Source: an uncultured Myxococcales bacterium (GTDB lineage: Bacteria; Myxococcota_A; Polyangia; Fen-1088). Taken from it: 51,803 nucleotides of DNA. A model generated the notes under the pieces. The model had not been told where the DNA came from and did no database searches. It saw nothing but the letters and a program-made list of their open reading frames with translations. Both the position numbers and the translations under genes were made by a program. The stretch is from positions 1 to 51,803 of the forward strand of contig CALAOV010000313.1 of assembly GCA_937889515.1 (NCBI GenBank). The letters are read 5' to 3'. This document shows positions 16,589 through 24,899 of this stretch, piece after piece (the stretch's first letter is position 1; each line of letters begins with the position of its first letter).

Positions 16589-17980
16589 TTGCTTCGCGAA
16601 CACGAAAACGTCATCCACAGGCTGCAGCGGCTCGCGGATATCGTTTGGATCATCGTCGCGCACGTCATCTCGATCTACGCCTACCATCAGACCTGGCGGC
16701 GAGAATCGAGTAACGCGACGCTGGCGGCCGTGCTGGTGTTCAGCGTGGCCGCGGAGTTTTGCAGCCTCTATCGCGCCTGGCGGATAGAGCGCTTCCGGGT
16801 CGAGCTGCGGATGATCTGCCTGGCCTGGCTGAGCACGGTCGTGACGCTCAACACGTTCGCCGTCGCCACCAAGACGTCGGCGGACTATTCCCGCGTCGCC
16901 TCGTTCGGTTGGTTCGTGCTGGCGCCGCTCATGCTGTGCGGCTGGCGCATCCTGGTGCGGCTGATTCTGCGCGCGCAGCGCGCCCGCGGTCGCAACACCC
17001 GCAAGGTGGTCATCCTGGGCGCCACGCCCAACGCGCGCGAGCTCTGCGCGGAGATCGCGGAACGTCCCTGGCTGGGCATCCGGGTCATGGGGGTCTACGA
17101 CGACCGCGGGCCCGACCGGCGCGAGAACCTGGAGGATGCCGGCTGTCCCTTTGCCGGAAGCTCGGCGGAGCTTCTGGAAGCCTGCCGCGCCAACCAGATC
17201 GACGCCGTGTACATCGCGCTGCCCCTGCGCGCGGAGCCGCGCATCGCGCATCTCTTGCAGGAGCTCTCCAACACGACCGCGACCGTCTACCTGGTGGCGG
17301 ATTTCTTCATGTTCAACCTGTTGAGCGCGCGCTGGAGCACCATCGGCGAGATCCCCCTCATCAGCGTCCACGACACCCCCTTCCGCGGTGTCGACGGCTG
17401 GATCAAGCGGCTCGAGGACATCGTCGTCGGTTCTTTCATCGTGCTCGTGATCTCGATTCCGATGCTCGTGATCGCGGTGCTCATCAAGCTGACCTCGCCC
17501 GGTCCGGTCTTCTTCCGCCAGCGACGGTACGGCCTCAACGGCGCGGAGATCCGGGTCCTCAAGTTCCGCAGCATGTCGGTGCTCGAAGACGGCGCCAACG
17601 TCCAACAGGCGACGCGGGACGACGTGCGCGTCACCCGGCTCGGGCGGTTCCTGCGCCGGACCTCCATGGACGAGCTGCCCCAGTTTCTCCAGGTGATCAC
17701 GGGGAAGATGTCGATCGTGGGTCCGCGGCCACACGCCGTGGTTCACAACGAGACCTATCGCGCGCTGATCCGCGGTTACATGCTGCGCCACAAGGTCAAA
17801 CCGGGCATTACCGGCTGGGCGCAGATCAACGGCTGGCGCGGCGAGACCCCCGAGGTCAGCTGGATGGAGAACCGCATCCGGTTCGATCTCGAGTACATCC
17901 GCAGGTGGACGCTGCTCTGGGACCTCAAGATCATTCTCCTGACGGTCGTCGGTCGAAAGAAGAACCGAAACGCATTCTGA
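16589..17980 (+). CDS. Undecaprenyl-phosphate glucose phosphotransferase (WcaJ-type priming enzyme)
   Basis: The protein has 463 residues. Four N-terminal membrane helices are followed by a CoA_binding_3-type Rossmann region (about 135-260) and then a membrane-inserted segment and the catalytic bacterial sugar transferase domain (about 270-460). Diagnostic motifs are KFRSM, RRTSMDELPQF, GKMSIVGPRPH and VKPGITGWAQ. This class transfers a sugar-1-phosphate, usually glucose-1-P or galactose-1-P, from UDP-sugar to undecaprenyl phosphate and so starts each EPS repeat unit on the cytoplasmic face. GalE in the same locus could supply the alternative substrate. The start is TTG at 16589 after an AGAGG sequence. 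It is a single gene between the export operon and a lectin-like lipoprotein. Confidence 0.92.
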   Translation: MLREHENVIHRLQRLADIVWIIVAHVISIYAYHQTWRRESSNATLAAVLVFSVAAEFCSLYRAWRIERFRVELRMICLAWLSTVVTLNTFAVATKTSADYSRVASFGWFVLAPLMLCGWRILVRLILRAQRARGRNTRKVVILGATPNARELCAEIAERPWLGIRVMGVYDDRGPDRRENLEDAGCPFAGSSAELLEACRANQIDAVYIALPLRAEPRIAHLLQELSNTTATVYLVADFFMFNLLSARWSTIGEIPLISVHDTPFRGVDGWIKRLEDIVVGSFIVLVISIPMLVIAVLIKLTSPGPVFFRQRRYGLNGAEIRVLKFRSMSVLEDGANVQQATRDDVRVTRLGRFLRRTSMDELPQFLQVITGKMSIVGPRPHAVVHNETYRALIRGYMLRHKVKPGITGWAQINGWRGETPEVSWMENRIRFDLEYIRRWTLLWDLKIILLTVVGRKKNRNAF

Positions 17981-18027
17981 TCGACCCGTCTTGACTGGCA
18001 GCGTCCCCCGAGGCACGCTCGCGAACC

Positions 18028-18723
18028 ATGCGAAACGCGATGGTCATGTTTCTAGCTTTTGCCCTGACGTCGGCCTGCATCGAACAGAAGCAGGACGAAC
18101 CGAAGCCGGCCGCCCCGGTCGCTCCCCCCGCTCCCCCGCCCGAGCCGCCGCGATCCGCGATGGCGATCAGTCCCACCACCAGCTATTCGATCGTGGCCGT
18201 GGCGAGCAACAAATGCCTGCAGTACGTGGCGGGCGCGCCCCAGGGGGCCCGGGCCGAGATCCGGACCTGCGACGGCGGCAAGCCGCAGCTCTTCACCCTG
18301 CGACCGGTCGCGGGGGGGTATCAGGAGATCGTCAACGCCCTGACCAACGATTGCATGGGGGTGACCGCGTTCGTGCTGGACGAGGGCGGGACCGTCGTGC
18401 GGTGGGTTTGCGACGGAGGAGCGAACCAGCAGTGGATCGTAGCCGATGCGGGACCGGACGCGATCCGGCTGGTCGCGCGCCACAGCGGCAAGGTGCTGGG
18501 GGTCGAAGACTCGAAATCCGCGGACGGCACGCTGGTCAGTCAGTACAGCTGGACGTCGGGCGCGAACCAGCGCTTCAAGTTGCAGGCGGTCGGAGGCAAA
18601 CCGCCGGAGAACAAGGGCAAGGGAGATGTCGGCGGTGCGGGTGGCAAGAGTGGCAAGGCCGGCAAGACCAAGAAGGGCGGAGGCGGGGGCGGCAAGAGTC
18701 CGCCCGCGGCCGCCAAGCCCTGA
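18028..18723 (+). CDS. Lipoprotein with ricin-type beta-trefoil lectin domain
   Basis: The protein has 231 residues. The signal peptide ends in the lipobox LTSAC. A Pro/Ala-rich spacer is followed by a beta-trefoil (about 50-185) with repeated Q-x-W/F motifs (NQQWIVADAG, NQRFKL) and the CLQYV and CMGV turns typical of RICIN domains. The C-terminus is a Gly/Lys-rich tail. RICIN domains bind galactose or related sugars. Following 47 bases after the EPS priming gene, it may bind the secreted polysaccharide at the outer membrane, though this is inference from position. It converges with the minus-strand metalloprotease gene, leaving 16 bases between stops. Confidence 0.8.
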   Translation: MRNAMVMFLAFALTSACIEQKQDEPKPAAPVAPPAPPPEPPRSAMAISPTTSYSIVAVASNKCLQYVAGAPQGARAEIRTCDGGKPQLFTLRPVAGGYQEIVNALTNDCMGVTAFVLDEGGTVVRWVCDGGANQQWIVADAGPDAIRLVARHSGKVLGVEDSKSADGTLVSQYSWTSGANQRFKLQAVGGKPPENKGKGDVGGAGGKSGKAGKTKKGGGGGGKSPPAAAKP

Positions 18724-18739
18724 TCCGGGCCACCCGCGT

Positions 18740-21226
18740 TCAGAGCTTCGCGACGGCGCTCTCGGCGGCCTTCGCCCACGGGTCGCTCGGGTAGGCCTTG
18801 GCGTATTGCTGGTAGGCCTGCTTCGCGTCGAGCCTCTTCCCCGCCAGCTCCAGCGTCTTGGCCAGATTGAATGAGGCGGCCCGCTTGGCCGCGGGCGATC
18901 CCAGTGCCCGGCCGAACGCCGCCATTGCGCCCGCGTAGTCCTTCGCCTCCGCCAGCGCGATACCGCGCAGAAGGTCGATGTCGCCCGGGGTGACGCCGGC
19001 CCCGGTCGCGACCTTCGCCAGCGTCGCGTTCGCGTTCTCGAGCTGATCGGCCGCCAGATAGGCCGCCGCCAGATTCAACCGCGCCTTGCTGTAGTCCTCG
19101 TCGGTCGCCAGCGCCTGCTGGAACCAGGCGATCGCTTCGCGCAGCTGCGACGGCAGCCGCGCTTTGTCGATACCGCGTGTCCTCGACACCCCGTCGTCGC
19201 GGATGAGGCCCACGTACTTCACGGCCGATTCGCGTTCGAGCGAGAACCGCGTCTGCCAGCGACCGAGCGGCGAATCCTTGCGGTCCATCGCCAACACCCC
19301 CAGCTTCGTGTAGGCGACGCCCAGATCGTTCATCGCCTCCTTGAGGGACGGCAGCATGGTCTGGTACCGCTTGAAATCATCCACCGCCTCCTGGTACGCG
19401 GCGACCGCCTTCGCCATGTCGGAGGCCTCGAGCTCGGCGCCGCGATCCATCGCCGCCACCCCCAGCTTGAACGAGAGGAAGGCGTACCGCACGTCGTTGG
19501 TCCAATAGTCGGAGAGGTACTCGACGCGTTCCTGGAACGTGGGGTGGTCGAGGTGCTTCGGAACCTCCATCTCCTTGCCCATCATCTCCATGAACTCGAT
19601 GCCGCCGCGTGGTTGGTAGCCGGCCAGAAACGCCATCACCATGCCCTCGCGGTCCGCGTCGATCTCGTGCAGGCGGGTGACGTGGGTGAGCACCGCCGGA
19701 TCGAGCGGCTGCGACGAATCCCGGATCGCTTGCTGGAAGACCGCCGTTCGCATGGTGTGTTGGTGGATCACGTGGGTCAGCTCGTGCCCGAGGATGTGGC
19801 CCAGCACGTCGTTGTTGGCGTCGATCGGTTTCCCCGGCATCTTCTGCCGGATCGCCTCGAAGAGACCGCGGGTCGCGTAGACCCGCCCATCCGCCGTCGC
19901 GAAGGCGTTGACCATGCCGGTGTCCAGGAACTCCACCTTGAAGTGTTGTTTGAGGGCGCTCCCCTCGGCGAGCTTGCGGACGATGTCTTCCAGCACGGCC
20001 TGCTCGGGCGCGCCCTGCCGGACCCCGCCGAAGGACCGCTCCATCAGATCGATCACGGCCTTGTAGCGGTCGGTCGAGAAGACGTCGCCCCCGCGGCCCG
20101 CCATCATGCCCATCGCCACCCGCGGGTTGTCCGGATCGACTTTGGACAGCTCGGTCAGCGCGCGCTCGCCAACGGCGCCGTGGGGATCGGCGTCGATCGC
20201 GGCGCTGAAGTGGACGACCGCGGTTTCGGTCTTGCCGTCGAGCTTGTCGAGGACCCCCAGCTCGAGGTTGGCGGCCGCGAGCCCGGCGTCCAGCGCGAGC
20301 GCCTTTTCGAGTGCGGCCCGCGCCTCCACGTTCTTGTCGCTCACGCGAAGAAGACGCGCGGTTTCCACCCAGGCCACCGCCAGGTTGGGCGCCCGCGCCA
20401 GCTCGGCCAGCGCCTGCTTGAGATCGTAGGCGTCCGACGCGGAGACCGACGAGTGCACCAGGCCGAGGTAGTAGTGACACTCCTCGTCGGCTGGCTTCGC
20501 CTGGACGCATGCCTCGAAACCCTGTCGAGCGCGTGCCATCTGCCCGTTGATGCCTCCGCGGCCTGCCGATTCGAACACCGCCGAGAAGGCCAGCTTGGCG
20601 TCGTAGACCGTCAGATCGATGGGCTCCCCCGAGAGCTCGACCACCGTGCGCTCCAGCGCCTGGTAGGCGGGTCCGGTCTTGATTCGGCTGAGGTGCATCA
20701 GTTTGCGGGCCGTCTCGAGCGCCTCCGGCTTGGCGCTGGCGTCCCCGCCGCGGAAGCGTTTCTGCGCGCTGGCGAACAGGAGCCCGTAGGCGTTGGTGTT
20801 GGCCGGATCGATCGCGACCACCTGGGCCAGCGACGCCCGCATCGCCGTGTCGTTGCTGGCGGCGGACTGGATCTCGGCCAGGGCGATCCAGGCGTCCTTG
20901 TCCTTGGGGTTCTTCTTGGTGAGTTTCGTGAGGAGGTCGACCGCTTGCTTCTCTTTCTTGTCGCGCGCGTAGACCGAGGCCAGCGCGAGCACGGCGGGTT
21001 CGTTCTGAGCGTCCAGCGCCAGGATGGCCTGGTATTCCTTGGCCGCGCCCGACAGGTCGTTGGCGCGGACGGCGTAGTACTGGGCCATCCAGTCGTGGCG
21101 CTCGATGGCGAGCTTCTTCTTGTCGACCTTGGGCTGCGTCGGCTTCCGTTCGGGCGCCTTGGCGCGCGCTCCGGCCGTGAGGAACGAGGCGAGACCGGCG
21201 GCGATCATCAGGTGGCGGTACGTCAT
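18740..21226 (-). CDS. Secreted M48 metalloprotease flanked by TPR repeats
   Basis: The protein has 828 residues. A signal peptide (AAGLASFLTAGARA) precedes TPR-like helical repeats (about 50-330). The M48 peptidase core follows, with LGHELTHVIHQH (zinc ligands in HExxH, about 480) and EIDADREG (third ligand, about 522). More TPR-like repeats fill the C-terminus. The layout recalls BepA-type periplasmic proteases that act on outer-membrane assembly, but here TPRs lie on both sides. The ATG overlaps the stop of the truncated CHAT gene (ATGA), so the two were once translated together. The active-site residues are all present. Confidence 0.85.
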   Translation of the reverse strand: MTYRHLMIAAGLASFLTAGARAKAPERKPTQPKVDKKKLAIERHDWMAQYYAVRANDLSGAAKEYQAILALDAQNEPAVLALASVYARDKKEKQAVDLLTKLTKKNPKDKDAWIALAEIQSAASNDTAMRASLAQVVAIDPANTNAYGLLFASAQKRFRGGDASAKPEALETARKLMHLSRIKTGPAYQALERTVVELSGEPIDLTVYDAKLAFSAVFESAGRGGINGQMARARQGFEACVQAKPADEECHYYLGLVHSSVSASDAYDLKQALAELARAPNLAVAWVETARLLRVSDKNVEARAALEKALALDAGLAAANLELGVLDKLDGKTETAVVHFSAAIDADPHGAVGERALTELSKVDPDNPRVAMGMMAGRGGDVFSTDRYKAVIDLMERSFGGVRQGAPEQAVLEDIVRKLAEGSALKQHFKVEFLDTGMVNAFATADGRVYATRGLFEAIRQKMPGKPIDANNDVLGHILGHELTHVIHQHTMRTAVFQQAIRDSSQPLDPAVLTHVTRLHEIDADREGMVMAFLAGYQPRGGIEFMEMMGKEMEVPKHLDHPTFQERVEYLSDYWTNDVRYAFLSFKLGVAAMDRGAELEASDMAKAVAAYQEAVDDFKRYQTMLPSLKEAMNDLGVAYTKLGVLAMDRKDSPLGRWQTRFSLERESAVKYVGLIRDDGVSRTRGIDKARLPSQLREAIAWFQQALATDEDYSKARLNLAAAYLAADQLENANATLAKVATGAGVTPGDIDLLRGIALAEAKDYAGAMAAFGRALGSPAAKRAASFNLAKTLELAGKRLDAKQAYQQYAKAYPSDPWAKAAESAVAKL

Positions 21227-21715
21227 GGATCGTCCTTGTTGATCGGAGAGTTGGCACCGGCCGCGAGAAAGCTGGCCCAGTAGTAGGGATGCGCGTACTT
21301 GCCCTGCGCCGCGAGCTCGAGCTGGGTGTCGCGAAGCGCCGAGCTGCGGCCCCGGCCGGCCGCCAGCTTGGAATAGTACCCGGCCATCAGATCCTTCGTC
21401 GCGAGGTCGTCGACCTGCCAAAGCGACATGACCAGGCTCTCGGCGCCGGCGATCACCAGGGAGCGCCGCAAGCCGTACACCCCTTCGCCGTTGGTCACCT
21501 TGCCGACGCCGGTTTCGCAGGCGGACAGCACCACCAGCTTGGTGCCCCACAGGTCCAGCCCCGACGCCTCCATCGCCGTCAGGATACCGTCCTCGTCGCC
21601 CGAGCGAAGCTGGTTGGCGCCGGCCAGCACCAGCCCCGAGCGCAACAGCGGATTTTCGTTTGACGTCGTCGTGGGGGCGATTGCCCTCGCCGCGCCGCCG
21701 GCCGGATCCTCGCCG
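21223..21715 (-). pseudogene. CHAT-domain protease, C-terminal remnant without the catalytic His
   Basis: The reading frame gives the end of a CHAT caspase-like domain: NPLLRSGLVLAGAN, DGILTAMEASGLDL, KLVVLSACETG (with the catalytic Cys), GEGVYGLRRS and ESLVMSLWQVDD. In CHAT proteins the catalytic His sits in a THG motif some 30-45 residues before NPLLRSG, preceded by TPRs. Here that part is missing, and beyond about 21715 the frame is the antisense of an AHSA1-family fragment. The nominal 213-residue frame therefore mixes a real C-terminus with a meaningless N-terminus. The stop overlaps the M48 gene start. CHAT proteases are caspase-like effectors; this copy should be inactive. Confidence 0.8.
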
Positions 21716-22164
21716 GCTTTGGACGCGTCGCCGGCTCGCGTCTTCGCCGCATTTGCGAACCCGGCCACCAAGCGCCGATGGTTCGCGGAGGGCGACGGGG
21801 AGGTTCTGGAGTTCACCGCTGACTTCCGCGTCGGTGGCCGCGAGCTGAGCCGCTTCCGCTTCAAGGGTGAACCGGGCGCGCCGCGGGGGGCCCGCCGGGC
21901 GGCACCGAGATTCGCAACGACACCGTCTATCAGGACATCCTTCCGGACCGGCGCATCGTGCTCGCGTACACGATGACCGTGGGAGACAAGCGAATCTCGG
22001 CGTCGCTCGCCACCGTCGAGCTGGTCCCGACCGGCAGCGGCACCGGCCTGGTCTATACGGAGTAGGGCGCTTTTTTCGAAGGCGCCGACGGCTCGCAGAT
22101 GCGCCAGGAAGGATGGCAGGCGCTCCTGCAGCGGCTCGACGGGGATCTGCGGCGGCCGGCCTGA
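21715..22164 (+). pseudogene. AHSA1/SRPBCC-domain protein, broken three times
   Basis: Three pieces belong to one SRPBCC protein. DASPARVFAAFANPATKRRW to RFRFKGEPG occupies about 21717-21880. After a one-base frame change in a GC-only run with six G (21885-21890), the homology continues with EIRNDTVYQDILPDRR to GTGLVYTE. An in-frame TAG at 22063-22065 sits where the family has Gln (a CAG to TAG change fits). The frame then resumes with GAFFEGADGSQMR to the natural stop at 22162. The first 15 or so residues are missing at the junction with the CHAT remnant. Two independent lesions plus a lost start make this a clear pseudogene. The frameshift alone could be a base-calling error. Confidence 0.8.
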
Positions 22165-22213
22165 GGATCTAACGGCGTAACGGTGGGCCGACGGATCGGT
22201 TGCTCGCGGAACT

Positions 22214-22678
22214 CTACGGGCGACCGCCGCGGCCGCAGGACGACGTTCCAGCGGGAGCGCCGGTTTTCATTTGCCACCCACCGCCCGGCTGCCGTTCGCG
22301 GGCGTCCTCGCGGTACTCGCTTCGGGCATCCGGTTTGAGCAGCTCGCAGGGATCGAACCAATGCACGGTCCGAGCGGCGGCCAGTAACGGCGGCAGCTCG
22401 CCGGAGAATTCTTGGTTGTCCGGGCATCGGTGGTGCCACAGCGCGCCTCGGGTCGGGATCGATCCGAAACAGAGGAGCTCCTTGACGCCGCCATTGCAGT
22501 TGGTGGCGACGATCAGCACGTCGCCGGGGAGGGCGGTGCCGGTCGGAATTCGTACGACCACGTCGTGGTGGAACTCGCCCTGCTGCCAATGATCGACGAG
22601 GTCGTAGTCACCCACCTGCGCTTTCAGCTCGGACAGCAGCGAGCCAAGCGCCAGCTGCTGGGATAGGGCTTCGATCAT
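22214..22678 (-). CDS. Conserved hypothetical protein
   Basis: The protein has 154 residues and no signal peptide or membrane segment. It has a soluble mixed alpha/beta composition with several Cys, His and Trp residues (DHWQQGEFHHD, TNCNGGVKELLCFG, HWFDPCELL). No domain is recognised. Coding potential is good: the minus-strand frame avoids stops and gives a balanced composition up to about residue 120, after which the tail is low in complexity. The ATG at 22678 is the only reasonable start. It stands alone, 32 bases from the GH53 gene on the same strand. Confidence 0.55.
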   Translation of the reverse strand: MIEALSQQLALGSLLSELKAQVGDYDLVDHWQQGEFHHDVVVRIPTGTALPGDVLIVATNCNGGVKELLCFGSIPTRGALWHHRCPDNQEFSGELPPLLAAARTVHWFDPCELLKPDARSEYREDARERQPGGGWQMKTGAPAGTSSCGRGGRP

Positions 22679-22710
22679 GGTTACAAGGATAGCTCAACCT
22701 CACGAAGTGG

Positions 22711-24045
22711 TCACAACCTCGAGGCGTAGTCGGTCTTCATCTGGTCGTAGATCCCCATGTCGGTCTGGGCGGTGTACGTGCTCCCCGAGCGGGTCCATAG
22801 ATCGCCGGGCTGCCAGTTGAAGGTGCCGATGCCCTGCTGATTGGCGAGATTGAACAGCACGTCGTTGGCGGCTCTCTGATCGGTGCTGTACTCGGCGATG
22901 ATGAACTTGAGGTTCGGGAAGGAGGTGGCGAGCGAGCTGAACGTCGCCTGCCAGTCGGAGGGCTGACCCTGCGTGCCCGCGTAGCAAGACTCGCCGAAGA
23001 CGTCGAACGGGACGCCCTTGCTGTTCGCGTTCGTGATGTAGCTCTTGCTGGACGCGAGGTCGTTGCCCCGGTCGAGGTGCAGCGCGATCTTGATGCCGGT
23101 GTCGACGTCCTTGACGCCCTTGGCGGCGGCGTTCAAGAGCATGCCCAGGTTGGTCCACCCGCCGGCCGGGGGGCCGCCCGCGGGCGGCGCGCCGCCGTCG
23201 GTCGACGAGTACAGGTAGATGGCGCCGTTGACCGCGTTGTAACCGGCGATGCCCGCCTTCGGCAGCCCGCCGCCGTCGCACAGGTGAATGAGGATGCCGG
23301 GCGTCTCCTCGTTGCCGATCTGCACCATGTCCGGCCGCGCTCCGCCCGCGATGAGCGCGGTGATCGAAGCCGAGGTGTAGTCGTGAACCGCGGTCGCCAT
23401 CTGGGCGATGGTCGTGTAGCCCTGCCAGGCGACGGGGACGCACTGCTTGCCCGGATCGGCCCAGTTGTCGCTGTAGTGAAAGTCGACCAGCAAGCCCATG
23501 CCGGCGTCTTTGACCTGCTTGCCGAACGCGACCGTGTGGGTGATGTCGTCGGTGCCGTTGGTCTTGTCGTAGCCGTCGGCCGCCTTGGGATCGACGAAGG
23601 TCCGCAGCCGGACGTAGTTGAAGCCGTGCGCCTTCATCAATGTGAGGAGATTGGCCCGCGCGGCGACCGCCTGCGTCTCCTGGTCGGTGATGTCCGCGCC
23701 GATGTAGAAGCTCGCGCTGAGCGTGCTGGCGCCGCCGCTGCCCGCGGTTCCGCTCGTGCCCGCGGTTCCCAAGGTGCCCGCGTGTCCGCCGGAGCCCGCG
23801 GTTCCGGAGGTGCCCGCGGTTCCGGAGGTGCCGGCATGTCCGCGGGAGCCCGCGGTTCCGGAGGTGCCTGCGGTTCCGGAGGTGCCCGCGGTTCCGGAGG
23901 TGCCCGCGGCCCCGGAGGCGCCTGCGGATCCCGAGGTGCCCGCGCCGCCCGAGCTGCCGGCAGTGCCGGAGGTGCCGCCAGGGTCCGAGCTGCTGCATCC
24001 CCAGGCCGCGGCGGCGACAAGCAAGAAGGCATAGTTAAGCTTCAC
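22711..24045 (-). CDS. GH53 endo-beta-1,4-galactanase lipoprotein
   Basis: The protein has 444 residues. A lipobox (AAWGC) is followed by a linker of about 90 residues of GTSGTAG-type repeats, then a GH53 (beta/alpha)8 domain from about 107. Landmarks are [39 protein letters not shown] (acid/base Glu) and FIIAEYS (nucleophile Glu). GH53 enzymes cut beta-1,4-galactan side chains of pectin and type I arabinogalactan. The lipobox and linker imply display on the outer surface. It is the first of five related hydrolases in the window and is transcribed alone. Confidence 0.9.
   Translation of the reverse strand: MKLNYAFLLVAAAAWGCSSSDPGGTSGTAGSSGGAGTSGSAGASGAAGTSGTAGTSGTAGTSGTAGSRGHAGTSGTAGTSGTAGSGGHAGTLGTAGTSGTAGSGGASTLSASFYIGADITDQETQAVAARANLLTLMKAHGFNYVRLRTFVDPKAADGYDKTNGTDDITHTVAFGKQVKDAGMGLLVDFHYSDNWADPGKQCVPVAWQGYTTIAQMATAVHDYTSASITALIAGGARPDMVQIGNEETPGILIHLCDGGGLPKAGIAGYNAVNGAIYLYSSTDGGAPPAGGPPAGGWTNLGMLLNAAAKGVKDVDTGIKIALHLDRGNDLASSKSYITNANSKGVPFDVFGESCYAGTQGQPSDWQATFSSLATSFPNLKFIIAEYSTDQRAANDVLFNLANQQGIGTFNWQPGDLWTRSGSTYTAQTDMGIYDQMKTDYASRL
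23725..23985 (-). repeat. Degenerate 18-bp-type repeats encoding the GH53 Gly/Ala/Thr/Ser linker
   Basis: On the plus strand, units of the form gttccggaggtgcccgcg recur many times with small changes (for example 23805-23905). On the coding strand they give GTSGTAG repeats. Similar linkers occur in the other lipoproteins. The near-identity at DNA level implies expansion by slippage or unequal exchange, so length may vary between strains. Confidence 0.75.
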
Positions 24046-24186
24046 TGCGATCTCCTAGGCTTTTGGGGTGGTGGCGGGGTTCGGGGGGCAGGTACGGATC
24101 ACCCAAGTCTACAGTTGCCGGACGGGGGGGCGATCAATCACCTGGCCCCTGCTTTCGCGCTGCACCGCACCGCGGAGCGCTCGCAC

Positions 24187-24849
24187 TCATGGAAGGGCGC
24201 GTCCGGCCTCACCGAACACTTCGTCGAGCGTGAAGATCCGCGTCCCTTTTTCCGGGTCGAGCGCCGCCTGGATCATCGCCTTCGCCACCACCTCGCCGGG
24301 GATCTCGCGGTACTTGCGCGCGATGCCCAGGGCGTTGATCGCGCCGAGGACGACGCTGCTGAATTTTTCTCCGCTGCGCGCCTGTTGGCGACCCCCGCCG
24401 AGCAGACTGGGCCGCATGATCCGAATCCGCTCGAAGCCGAGCTGCTGCACGTCGTGGTCGAGCTCACCTTTGATACGGGCGTAGAAAATTCTCGATTTCG
24501 GGTTCGCCGAGGCGGCGGAGACCAGCGCGTACGTGGCGACGCCGTTCTGCCGGGCCGCCTTGGCGAATTCGAGCTGGTAGTCGTAGTCGACTTTCTTCTG
24601 TCCAGCCAGGCTACCGGCCTGTTTGCGTGTCGTCCCGAGTGCAGAGAACGCCACGTCTCCCTTCACGAGCGACGACCACGACTCCGGCGCGTCGAAATCG
24701 ACGACCTGCTCTTCCAGCTTCGGATGAGATTGTCCGGTCGTCTTCCGGCCGAACGCGATCACCTTTCCGAACCGTTCGTCGGCCAGCAACTGGCTCAAGA
24801 GCCGCGACCCGACCAGGCCGGTCGCCCCGATCATGACCGCGGTCTTCAC
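24187..24849 (-). CDS. NAD(P)-binding epimerase/reductase-like protein
   Basis: The protein has 220 residues. It is an atypical SDR: MIGATGLVGSRLL forms the nucleotide-binding loop at the N-terminus, followed by FSALGTTRKQAGS and LVSAASANPKSRIFYARIKG with the Y-x-x-x-K pair. This pattern matches bacterial relatives of HTATIP2/TIP30 and NAD(P)H-binding oxidoreductases of unknown substrate. The frame is open far upstream, but GTG at 24849 immediately precedes the Rossmann strand. It lies 50 bases downstream of the P450 gene on the same strand and may be cotranscribed with it. Confidence 0.8.
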   Translation of the reverse strand: MKTAVMIGATGLVGSRLLSQLLADERFGKVIAFGRKTTGQSHPKLEEQVVDFDAPESWSSLVKGDVAFSALGTTRKQAGSLAGQKKVDYDYQLEFAKAARQNGVATYALVSAASANPKSRIFYARIKGELDHDVQQLGFERIRIMRPSLLGGGRQQARSGEKFSSVVLGAINALGIARKYREIPGEVVAKAMIQAALDPEKGTRIFTLDEVFGEAGRALP

Positions 24850-24899
24850 GGCCCGAGCATACCCCGGGGAGATCCGAGGGGGCCGAGGTTCTGGTTGAT

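Noticed and set aside
21720-21864. A 213-residue intact CHAT protein
   Set aside because: The first 50 or so residues are antisense of the AHSA1 fragment and lack the THG motif, so the frame is only accidentally open.
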